Positions 55,697 to 64,000 of a stretch of 64,000 nt of DNA are shown here, piece by piece. Within the stretch, counting starts at the first letter, position 1. Every line of letters begins with the position of its first letter. This stretch comes from Bacteroides reticulotermitis JCM 10512. GTDB taxonomy: Bacteria; Bacteroidota; Bacteroidia; Bacteroidales; Bacteroidaceae. Both the position numbers and the translations under genes were made by a program. The notes beneath the pieces were generated by a model. The model saw only the letters and a program-made list of their open reading frames with translations, had not been told where the DNA came from and searched no databases. The stretch spans positions 1-64,000 of the forward strand of contig NZ_BAIV01000028.1 of NCBI RefSeq assembly GCF_000517545.1, in the 5' to 3' direction.

Positions 55697-56903
55697 ATGA
55701 GCACGTTACTTTGTCTCGAGATAATCTTCTGGATCGCCCTGTTTGTGGTGTTCTACACCTATCTGGCTACGGGATTTTGCTCTACCTGTTGGTCAGGCTG
55801 AAAGAGATGTTTGTCAAACCCACGAAGTGGCAACTGCCTGATACCGACAGCCTGCTACCTGAAGTGACGCTCTTCATCACGGCCTACAACGAGGAAGCGG
55901 TGGTGGACGAGAAGATGGAGAATTGTTTGGCACTGGACTATCCGGCGGACAAGCTCCATATTGTCTGGGTGACCGACGGAACGACCGACGACACCAACCA
56001 ACGCCTGCAAACCCGTTGGGCGGGAAAGGTTACCGTGCACTTCCAACCCCAGCGACAGGGGAAAACTGCCGCTATGACGCGGGGAATGGGGCTCGTGGAT
56101 TCGCCGTTGGTGATCTTCACCGATGCCAACACGATGATTAACGACCAAGCGGTACGGGAAATCGTTCGTGCCTTCTGCAACCCGAAAGTGGGCTGCGTGG
56201 CAGGTGAGAAACGGGTTGCCTCTCAGGAAAAAGATGGAGCGGCAGCCGGTGGTGAAGGAATCTACTGGCGGTACGAATCGACCCTGAAAGCACTCGACGC
56301 ACGCCTTTACTCGGCTGTTGGGGCGGCCGGCGAACTGTTTGCCATCCGCCGGGAACTCTTTGAACCGATGGAGCCGGACACGCTTCTCGACGACTTTATA
56401 CTCTCGATGAGAATCACCATGCGGGGCTACATCATCGCCTACTGCAACAACGCCTATGCACTCGAAAGCGGTTCGGCGGATATGCGCGAGGAGGAAAAAC
56501 GAAAGGTACGCATCGCTGCCGGAGGGTGGCAATCCATCGCACGGCTGCGAGCTTTACTAAATCCGTTCCGCTACGGTGTACTGAACTTTCAATATGTATC
56601 GCACCGGGTACTGCGGTGGTCCATCACCCTTTCCTACTCTTTGCACTGCTCCCACTCAACCTGGCAATCTGCCTGGCAGGCGGGAATAACTGCCTTTACG
56701 GCACCTTACTGATACTGCAAGCGGTCTTCTATCTGGCAGGATGGAGGGGTTATGTGCTTTCGACCCGGCAGATCAGAAACAAATATCTTTTCATTCCTTA
56801 TTACTTTCTATTTATGAACATCAACGTACTCAAAGGCATCGGTTATCTACGCAAAAGACAGGGCAACGGAGCTTGGGAAAAATCACGGAGGGCAAAGGTA
56901 TGA
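55697..56903 (+). CDS. Membrane GT2 glycosyltransferase, PgaC/BcsA-like (two frame breaks, near 55766 and 56639)
   Basis: The true start is the ATG at 55697 (MSTLLCLEIIFWIALFVVFY); the frame breaks after YL near 55766, where one G of GG appears to be missing. The catalytic part has VTLFITAYNEEAVVDEKM, WVTDGTTDDTNQRL, FTDANTMIND (DxN metal site), AGELFAIRRELF and LLDDFILSMRI. A second break near 56639 (one C lost from CCCC) precedes two C-terminal helices (LLFALLPLNLAICLAGG, LLILQAVFYLAGW). Corrected length is about 402 residues. Processive synthesis is possible. Confidence 0.82.
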
Positions 56904-57030
56904 TTCCCCGAAAATCCAACCGTCACTGCATTGAAACGATATTTTCAGTTTTGATAAACCAATCTTTCAACTTTTTTGTTACCTTTATAATGAAATACAG
57001 AATAACCAGTATTTTGCCTAATAATTGCGA

Positions 57031-59690
57031 ATGAACATGAGCAGAACACTACATAATCCCGATAATTTCCAACGGATTCTAAAGATGACCGCCGACACGA
57101 TGTTGTTGGTCAACTCGGATGGGATTTGCGTCGATATTGATGTCCACAGCGACCTTTGGTTTATGACGGAGGAACGGCTGTTGGGGAAAAATATATTCGA
57201 CTTATTGCCCGAATACACCTTGCAACAATTGAAACCTGACTTCGAAAGAGTACTCAACGAACGGGTCACACTTAACAAGAATTACAAAATCGTTTTAAAC
57301 GAGGAGAAATACTACTTCAAATGTGTCATGCATCCGTATGACGATCTAGTGCTTTGCCAGTATCGCGACATCACGAAACGAAGTAACGTCAAACGCTTGC
57401 TCGAACACGCTAACCATACGCTGCGGGAGATCCAAAAGGCGGCACAGATAGGCCAATGGATTTACAACAGCTACGACAATACTTTCCAGTACATGGGCCA
57501 TACGGGGATTCTATGCAAGGAATCGGTACAAAGTGTCACCATGAGCCAGTACCTTACGGTGGTGATCGAAGAGGATCGCACGCTGTTTATCGACTGGTGG
57601 AAACGCAACCGCGATACGCTGACCGACGAAAGCATGAACTACCGGATCCGGGTTGATAACAGCATTCATTACATCCGCATCAAAACGTACTCGAGGGAAG
57701 TCTTACCCAACGGGCAATTCCGCTTGGAGGGCTACATACAAAACGTGACCGATATTCAACATCGGCGCAACGACATCAATACGCTCACACACGCGATCAA
57801 CAACGCTAAGGAGAGTATCTTCGCCGCAACGCAAAGCGGCACGCTGATCTTCGCCAACCGGAAGTTCCTCGAGAATCATAGCTTGTCGGAGGATTATGCG
57901 GATAAGAATCTGAAGATCTATGACATTGTAGCCAACGTCGAGTCGGAACAGGAATGGGACGAACGTTGCCGGGAGATAATCGATGGCAGCAACGGTAGTT
58001 TTGTGGCTTATCACCCGATCAAGAACAATAAATCGGTGGTGGCGCTCGAAGGCATGATCTACCGGGTGACCAACGATTCGGGAGAGGAAAGCTTCTGGTC
58101 GTTCGCACACGATATAACGGACCGAATGCGCTACGAAGCGCAGATCAAACGGCTCAACCGCATCATGGACAACACCATCGGCAACCTGCCCGCAGGTATC
58201 GTGGTGAAGGATATCAGCGACGATTTCAACTATATATACTGGAACAACGAAGCGCACAACCGCGACTCGTACATCGAAAACCCGGTCGGCAAAAATGACT
58301 ACGACTTCTACCCGATCGAAATCGCTCATCAGCGACGTGAGGAGGATGAACTGGTGGCCAAATCAGGCGTGGGAATGCACTGGACGCTGGAGGGGAAAGA
58401 TAAAAACGGGAACTTACTCATCCTCGACAAACGGAAAATACGGGTGAACGGGGATGGCTTGGTGTCGCCTATCATCATCAGCATCGAATGGGACATCACG
58501 GAACTGGAAATGGTGAAACGGGAACTGCAAGCCTCGAAGGAGAAAGCGGAACTTTCCGATAAACTCAAATCGGCTTTCCTCGCCAATATGAGCCACGAAA
58601 TCCGAACACCGCTCAACGCCATCGTAGGATTCTCGCAACTCATAGCCGAAAGCGCTGATGCCGACGAACGACGCTCGTTCTACGAAATTGTAAGCTCGAA
58701 CAACGAACGGTTGCTGCAACTGATCAACGAAATACTCGACCTGTCGAAAATCGAATCGGGCATCGTAGAATTCACCCTGGGACCGGTCAACCTCGACAGC
58801 TTATGCAGGGAGGTGTACGACGCTCATGTGTTCCGTACCCCCCTCGGGGTCAGCCTGGTGTACGAAAATTCGGACAAGCATATCGTGATTGTATCGGACA
58901 AGAATCGGGTGTTCCAGGTCATCTCGAACCTGATTGGTAACGCGTTTAAATTCACGACGCAGGGCGCAATCAGCTACGGCTACAAGATGGAGGACAACAT
59001 GGTCGTCTTCCACGTCACGGATACCGGCATGGGCATCGAACCCGAAAAGGTGGGTCTGGTATTCGACCGATTCGCTAAACTGAACAACTTCGCGCAGGGC
59101 ACGGGACTAGGCCTGTTTATCTGCAAAACAATTGTCGAACGATTGGGCGGGACGATCTCGGTCGTCTCAATGGCGGGCAAAGGAACCACGTTCACCTTCA
59201 CGCTACCCAGCGAAATGACGGACAACGAAGACACGGACGAACATAAAGTGCTGGAGAAGACTGTCGAAACCGATGGGACGACGCTCAATCTGCCCACGAC
59301 CAAGCCCGAAGGCCAAAAGCGTGCGACCATACTCATCGCGGAAGATACGGACAACAATTACGATCTGCTAAATGTAATCCTGCGGTCGTCGTACAACCTG
59401 GTACGTGCTCGAGACGGTATGGAGCGGTGTATCTATTCGAACACGCCAAACCGGACCTGATTCTGATGGACATCAAGATGCCTAACCTCGACGGTATTGA
59501 GGCAACCCGCATAATCCGTGAACTATCTCCCACCATTCCGATTATCATGCAGAGCGCGTACGCGTACGAGAATGACAGGCAAATGTCTTTCGAAGCGGGA
59601 TGCAACGACTTTCTGGCTAAACCGCTTTCGAAAGATATACTGAAGGCAACCATCCGCAAATGGCTGGGCGAAACTGAAAACAGTGGCTAA
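57031..59690 (+). CDS. Hybrid sensor histidine kinase/response regulator with PAS domains (frame break near 59423)
   Basis: The ATG at 57031 is preferred to an upstream TTG. No membrane helix is seen, so the protein is probably cytoplasmic. Four PAS-like domains cover about residues 10-500 (for example NSDGICVDIDVHSD and GNLPAGIVVKDISDDFNYIYWNNEAH). The kinase has the H box FLANMSHEIRTPLNAIVGFSQ, the N box NLIGNAFKFT and G boxes DTGMGIEPEKV and GTGLGLFICK. The receiver (ILIAEDTDNNYDLL, LILMDIKMPNLDG) is split by a one-base loss near 59423. Corrected length is about 886 residues. It may sense a signal that controls the polysaccharide locus. Confidence 0.87.
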
Positions 59691-59747
59691 ACAATAGAAA
59701 GGCTCAATGCGTTAATATATGTATTCTTAACCTTTCTATGTCCAAAA

Positions 59748-60854
59748 ATGAAAGCAGTATTTCGGTTGTTCTATTATATCTCGATCCTCCTGACCTGTGT
59801 ATTGGCAGGAGTTACTTTTATCGGCTGTCTGGCCGGTTATATATCTCCGTATGAGTGTATGTTCGCGTCGTTCGTCGCGCTGTTCCTCCCCACTTTGCTG
59901 CTCCTGAATATGGGAGCGGTTTTATATTGGGCCATCCGTTGGCGGTTCTGGGTCTTTCTCCCCTTGCTTGCCGTGGTGGCTAACTGGGGCTTTCTGACGC
60001 GGGTTATCCAACTGTCGAACACAGCGAGCGACTTGTATGTTCAGACGGATTCAACAGCTTCGGCTAATTACACACAACTGGTGGTGGCAACGTACAATGT
60101 AGACCGGTTCGGCAGCGATCATGTGGCGCGTTCGTGCAAGGAAATAGCCAGTTATATGAAAACGCAGGAGGTGGACGTCATGTGCTTTCAAGAGTTTGGC
60201 GGGAACAATGACTTTACGGTCGACAGCATTCGCACCACGCTTTCGGAATGGACGTACTCGTACATTCCGATTGGCTCACCGAACAAAGACCCGCTCTTGC
60301 AGTTGGCCATCTTCAGCCGCTACCCCATCCGTGCTCAGCAACTCGTCACCTACCCCGACAGCAAGAATTGCAGCCTGTGGTGCGACATCGACATCAACGG
60401 CCAAGTGGTCCGCCTATTCAACAACCACTTGCAGACCACAGCCGTGAGTCACAACCGGCGCGAACTGGAAAGAGAATTCAAGATCGAGAGCGGACAGGGT
60501 ATTTGTCGGGCCTTGTCGACTCTAATCAGCGGACTGCGTGACAACTTCAAAAAACGCTCTGTCCAGGCAAACTACCTCCGCCATATGGTGGACGTTTCCC
60601 CTCATCCCACACTGGTCTGTGGTGACTTGAACTCTCTCCCGTCTTCGTACACGTATCGCCAGATTATAGGCACCAAGCTACTCGACGGCTTCCAAACCTG
60701 TGGTAAAGGATATATGCACACGTATCGTTACCTCAAACGTTTGCTGAGAATTGACTACATTTTCCACACCGCGGACTTCATCGGGCTGGAGTACTTCTCA
60801 CCGGAATTGGAACACAGTGATCATAAACCGGTACTCATGCGGATGAAAATCTAA
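59748..60854 (+). CDS. Endonuclease/exonuclease/phosphatase family protein with membrane anchor
   Basis: The first 100 residues hold about three hydrophobic helices (YISILLTCVLAGVTFIGCL, FVALFLPTLLLLNMGAVLYW and FWVFLPLLAVVANWGFL). The EEP domain follows: VVATYNVDRF, VMCFQEFGG with the metal-binding Glu, RLFNNHLQTTA, VCGDLNSLPSS and LEHSDHKPVLMRM with the catalytic His. Such membrane-anchored forms may act on lipids, nucleic acids or phosphates in the periplasm; the substrate is unknown. The frame is intact (368 residues). It ends the polysaccharide region. Confidence 0.87.
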   Translation: MKAVFRLFYYISILLTCVLAGVTFIGCLAGYISPYECMFASFVALFLPTLLLLNMGAVLYWAIRWRFWVFLPLLAVVANWGFLTRVIQLSNTASDLYVQTDSTASANYTQLVVATYNVDRFGSDHVARSCKEIASYMKTQEVDVMCFQEFGGNNDFTVDSIRTTLSEWTYSYIPIGSPNKDPLLQLAIFSRYPIRAQQLVTYPDSKNCSLWCDIDINGQVVRLFNNHLQTTAVSHNRRELEREFKIESGQGICRALSTLISGLRDNFKKRSVQANYLRHMVDVSPHPTLVCGDLNSLPSSYTYRQIIGTKLLDGFQTCGKGYMHTYRYLKRLLRIDYIFHTADFIGLEYFSPELEHSDHKPVLMRMKI

Positions 60855-60988
60855 AGACCTTTATGTAATACCAACAGACTGTCTCTGCATACTTTTTACA
60901 GAACTTTTAAAATGGTACCACTTATTTATGCTAACAGAATCTTTAGAATTACTCATACACCGTTTCCTTTCATCAAATAAGATACAAT

Positions 60989-61031
60989 AAAATAAAAGGA
61001 ACAAGCATATAAAGCTCATTCCTTTTATTTT
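60989..61031. terminator. Bidirectional terminator after the EEP gene
   Basis: A perfect 13-bp stem (60989-61001 with 61019-61031), rich in A on the left and T on the right, lies between converging genes and can serve both strands. Confidence 0.75.
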
Positions 61032-61054
61032 CATCAAAAGTGACTATTATTTTA

Positions 61055-62584
61055 TTAAAATCCTATCAACTCATAATCGATATTAAATGTTTTTATTAAA
61101 ATAGACGATTGGCTCCCATCCTTAGGAGAAACTTTAACTATGAAGCGAACTCCATAAGGAAAGAGCCAACCACTAGGACAATAATCATAAGTTAGATTAA
61201 TCTCCTTTGTATGAATTTTAATTAAGTCTTGCTGTAATACTTCTACTTTGGCAACTTTCAATACTTCAGGGTTAATTACTAAATAACTAGAAAAATCTAT
61301 TTTTTTAGGCAAGTAACAGATTCGCGTATATGTGCGAATCATATCATGACCATATTGAGGATCCAGCTCCCATTCTTCAAGTTCATCAAATTCAGTTATC
61401 TTCATTACAGGTTTTTCACGCAAATACAAGACTCCTAATGGTTTATTATACAAAGGAATATATCCCACAGCATTAGATGGGATAAATGTTCCTGGGACCC
61501 AAAATGAACTAGGAGTTGAAGGAAATGCACCTCCTTCTTTACCTGTACCAGTCAATTTCATATTAACATCTAGACTCATACTAATAGGCGTCTCACTACT
61601 GCCGCCAACAATAGCACTAAAAAGTTTCATTACTGCTCCTGGCAAATTCCCACTAGCAGCTGATAATGCACTGGAAATACCTTTAGACAAGTCTTCAAAA
61701 ACCCGACCAGACAGTCCTAACTTATTCTCACCTGTATTTTTATCTACTGTATTATTAGTTATAAAATCTCTTCCTATACCCGCAAGGACACCTGTACCTA
61801 TAGTCTGTCCAATTCCAACCAAAGGTGTAAAGAAGTCCCTATTAGAGGATTTTCCTATAACCCCATTTAGCTTTCCAACAGCACGACCTCCTAATTCCAC
61901 CGTTTGAATATTATAATAATTTAAAGTCCAACTCATCTGTATTTCATTATATGGAATATTCTCTAAATTTGGGTCATATGCAATTTCATATTGTAGCATG
62001 TACCATCTATTCGATGCTAAAGGTAATGAGCCATCTTTAGGCGCGGGTTGTATTTGCATGTATTGTTGACTATAGCTACTAATATCTACAGCTTCACCTC
62101 CCAAAAAATTCAACATTGAAGAGCGATGACCAACAATAGATATCCCATCCTGAATATAAGAAGAGGAAGTTACAAACGAAGTTGTCAAATATAAATATAT
62201 ACGCATAATTCCCCTATACTTATTATAAAGTATAAAGTAAGGGTTAACTAGTGGTGCTCTAGCATCTTCATCAAAAGTGCTATAAAGCAATTCCCAACCA
62301 TTAATAGCTTTTCTATCATTTACGACATCAAAACCATACACCCCCACTAGACTTCCCTGTCCAACCCAAGGAGTAGGTATCCGAGATTGCATTGAAGGTG
62401 TTGGCATCCAATCAACATTCTCCCAATCAAAAGCAATTGTAGGTACAGCACGTGTTTTAATCTCCACTTCATTACTTAGATTGTCTAGTTCATCCATATC
62501 ACTACAATTAGTAATAGCAATACTGAGGAAAATCCCCAAAGTAAGTAAAAAAGGAGTCCGAAGTGATTTAATAATTGTTTTCAT
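61055..62584 (-). CDS. AT-rich lipoprotein of unknown function
   Basis: This 509-residue protein begins MKTIIKSLRTPFLLTLGIF and has a lipobox (SIAITNC, Cys at about residue 27), so it is probably surface- or periplasm-facing. No family is recognised. Visible features are a Gly/Ser-rich central part (residues 250-330, SSALSAASGNLPGAVMKLFS) and WVPGTFIPSNAVGYIPLYNKPLG. Base composition is clearly more AT-rich than the polysaccharide genes. It lies alone between the bidirectional terminator at 60989-61031 and the TonB-dependent receptor gene, both reading on the minus strand. Confidence 0.7.
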   Translation of the reverse strand: MKTIIKSLRTPFLLTLGIFLSIAITNCSDMDELDNLSNEVEIKTRAVPTIAFDWENVDWMPTPSMQSRIPTPWVGQGSLVGVYGFDVVNDRKAINGWELLYSTFDEDARAPLVNPYFILYNKYRGIMRIYLYLTTSFVTSSSYIQDGISIVGHRSSMLNFLGGEAVDISSYSQQYMQIQPAPKDGSLPLASNRWYMLQYEIAYDPNLENIPYNEIQMSWTLNYYNIQTVELGGRAVGKLNGVIGKSSNRDFFTPLVGIGQTIGTGVLAGIGRDFITNNTVDKNTGENKLGLSGRVFEDLSKGISSALSAASGNLPGAVMKLFSAIVGGSSETPISMSLDVNMKLTGTGKEGGAFPSTPSSFWVPGTFIPSNAVGYIPLYNKPLGVLYLREKPVMKITEFDELEEWELDPQYGHDMIRTYTRICYLPKKIDFSSYLVINPEVLKVAKVEVLQQDLIKIHTKEINLTYDYCPSGWLFPYGVRFIVKVSPKDGSQSSILIKTFNIDYELIGF

Positions 62585-62816
62585 AATGTTCTAATTTTAA
62601 GTGAATACTTAGATAGTAAAACAAATCAATAAGAAAACCAATAGAAATAAAATAATTGCACTCGTCGACTAGTCCTTTTATTCGCCTCTAAAATACATAA
62701 AAAACCTAAATAAAAAAAGCTTTTTGCGCATTTTATTTAATCAATATTAAGAAATTTATTCACGCACATGTAAAAACGACTTCTAGGTCATACTATTAAA
62801 AAATCACTAATAAAAA
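62585..62816. other. AT-rich gap, probable control region of the lipoprotein gene
   Basis: No coding sequence is supported. The gap is very AT-rich and must carry the promoter of the lipoprotein gene at 61055-62584, but no perfect TAnnTTTG box was picked out. Confidence 0.35.
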
Positions 62817-62848
62817 AGCTGACTCAATATATACATATTGAGTCAGCT
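62817..62848 (-). terminator. Terminator after the TonB-dependent receptor gene
   Basis: A perfect 14-bp stem (62817-62830 with 62835-62848, loop ATAC) lies about 25 bases past the receptor stop and is followed on the minus strand by a T run (TTTTTTA). Confidence 0.85.
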
Positions 62849-62874
62849 CGGAAATTAATTTTAGAATCAGTTGA

Positions 62875-64000
62875 TCAATGGAACAAATAGCGTATGCTAA
62901 ATTGTATTGAATACGTAGAGTTGAAGCTCTTATATTTTGTATAAGACTCAGACAATTTCTGTCCGTTATTCTTTTGGAACGTGAACCCTTTGCCTGCACC
63001 TGTACCCGTTTCTCCATTGCTATCATAAGCCAAGAGATTCGTGTTGTTTACGACCTTATACAAGCCCCAATCTGAATTCAATAGATTCAGGAAGTTCTTC
63101 ACGTCAACTCCGAATTGAAGTGTGTGGCGCTTTCCACCTACATTCATGTAGAAGTCTTGCATGAATTTCAAATCCAATTGATGATGCCAAGGCATGGTAG
63201 CTCCACCACGTTTAGCGTATTCACCTTTATGATTCTTCAGGTAGCTATCTTGATTGATATATGCCCAGAAGTCATCTTTCTGCTGATCGGCCGTATAAAG
63301 CTGTCCATCCAATTTATAGTCATCATACTTGCTAGTCACGCTATTCTTTGTCTTCTCAGCGAAGTCCCAATCATTAAGTTCTTCTCTGGAACCGGGGATA
63401 TAAAGCAAGTTGTTAGCACCACCGTCACCAATAATATTACCGGCAAATGTGTAAGAGTAACGAGCATAACCATAACCACCAGCATATCCCATATTCATTC
63501 CTTCATAAACCAAAGAAAGTGAAGAAGCAAAGTTCTTTGCATACTCTAGACGATATCCGGCAGAAGCTACAATACGGCTAGGAGATACATAGGTACCGTA
63601 ACCGGTTTCATGACCGTTGATACTGTTTACAGAATAGGTGTTGGTTTTATAGGCTGATGTTACCTGGTCACCAATACCGTCGCTGTAAGACTTAGCTTTT
63701 GAGTAGGTATAAGCTGCGGACAGATTCAAACCAAAATCAAACGTTTTAGCCAACTGAGTCGTGATGGAGTAATAATAGGCTCTGTGACCACCATTCTCAA
63801 TGAAGTATGCGTTTTGTGATTTGTTAGTCCATGATGCATCTGCATATCTGGCATATTTACTACGTGTATCGTTCGGGCTATAAGTAGTTGTTCCATCAGC
63901 AGGTTTAATCGCCTTATTAGAAATAACCGCAGGATTGATGTCTTTATTGAATATACCTTCTAAAGTGAAGTTGATATCACCCGGAAGTTTAGCGTCAAAA
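62875..64000 (-). CDS. TonB-dependent receptor, Oar-like, C-terminal part (continues past the window)
   Basis: The frame is open from the right edge to the stop at 62875, so only the last 375 or so residues are present. It is a barrel with alternating strands: AAYTYSKAKSYSDGIGDQVT, YRLEYAKNFASSLSLVYEGM, GYARYSYTFAGNIIGDGGAN and NLLYIPGSREEL, the last two being typical of the Oar-like, carboxypeptidase-regulatory-domain receptors. LDLKFMQDFYMNVGGKRHTLQFGVDVKNFLNL and the terminal FSIRYLFH fit the final barrel strands. These receptors move large ligands across the outer membrane using TonB. The ligand is unknown. Confidence 0.88.
   Translation of the reverse strand, partial: FDAKLPGDINFTLEGIFNKDINPAVISNKAIKPADGTTTYSPNDTRSKYARYADASWTNKSQNAYFIENGGHRAYYYSITTQLAKTFDFGLNLSAAYTYSKAKSYSDGIGDQVTSAYKTNTYSVNSINGHETGYGTYVSPSRIVASAGYRLEYAKNFASSLSLVYEGMNMGYAGGYGYARYSYTFAGNIIGDGGANNLLYIPGSREELNDWDFAEKTKNSVTSKYDDYKLDGQLYTADQQKDDFWAYINQDSYLKNHKGEYAKRGGATMPWHHQLDLKFMQDFYMNVGGKRHTLQFGVDVKNFLNLLNSDWGLYKVVNNTNLLAYDSNGETGTGAGKGFTFQKNNGQKLSESYTKYKSFNSTYSIQFSIRYLFH

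Overview
The window looks like chromosomal DNA of a gut-type Bacteroidales, most likely Bacteroides in the broad sense. The evidence is an NQR operon, a fused glycine dehydrogenase P protein, a serC-serA-DUF1015 group, a C1B peptidase, a TonB-dependent receptor and a DUF4248/HU/amidase cassette. It also has several promoter boxes of the Bacteroidetes type TAnnTTTG. No rRNA or tRNA gene and no CRISPR array was seen.

Layout. 1-4.7 kb: three tandem copies of a secreted protein of unknown function, each built from two related halves; the first copy is cut by a stop codon. 4.8-10.6 kb: a DUF3298-type lipoprotein, rsmG, an MBL hydrolase and gcvP on the plus strand, then a nitroreductase facing them. 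11.2-14.9 kb (minus): a frameshifted HpaII-like restriction enzyme with no methyltransferase beside it, a C39-like secreted peptidase and a YigZ/IMPACT protein. 15.7-19.2 kb (minus): serC, serA and DUF1015. 19.5-26.8 kb (minus): a DbpA-like DEAD-box helicase and nqrABCDEF. 27.3-30.1 kb: a C1B peptidase and, divergent from it, a BamA/TamA-type barrel protein.

30.4-60.9 kb is a large exopolysaccharide locus on the plus strand. Part 1 (30.4-36.8 kb) has a short TolC-like protein, a GumC/Wzc-like chain-length protein with a degenerate kinase region, a Wzy-like polymerase and two GT2 enzymes. Part 2 (45.4-60.9 kb) has eight glycosyltransferases, a Wzx-like flippase, a lipoprotein, a hybrid sensor kinase and an EEP-family protein. 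Between them (36.9-44.7 kb) sits a mostly minus-strand cassette: amidase, a tiny ORF, HU, a four-helix membrane protein, a winged-helix protein, DUF4248 on the plus strand, a primase-helicase and a DUF4373 protein. The gaps of this cassette hold five different kinds of direct repeat. The right end has an AT-rich lipoprotein and the C-terminal part of an Oar-like TonB-dependent receptor.

An important caution: about 17 single-base frame breaks lie in otherwise well-conserved genes (nqrA twice, nqrB, nqrD, serA, DUF1015, several glycosyltransferases and others). Most look like one missing base, often in a short G or C run, and closing each break gives a protein of normal length. I think base-level assembly error is the likeliest cause, so I give these genes as full-length loci with the break marked.
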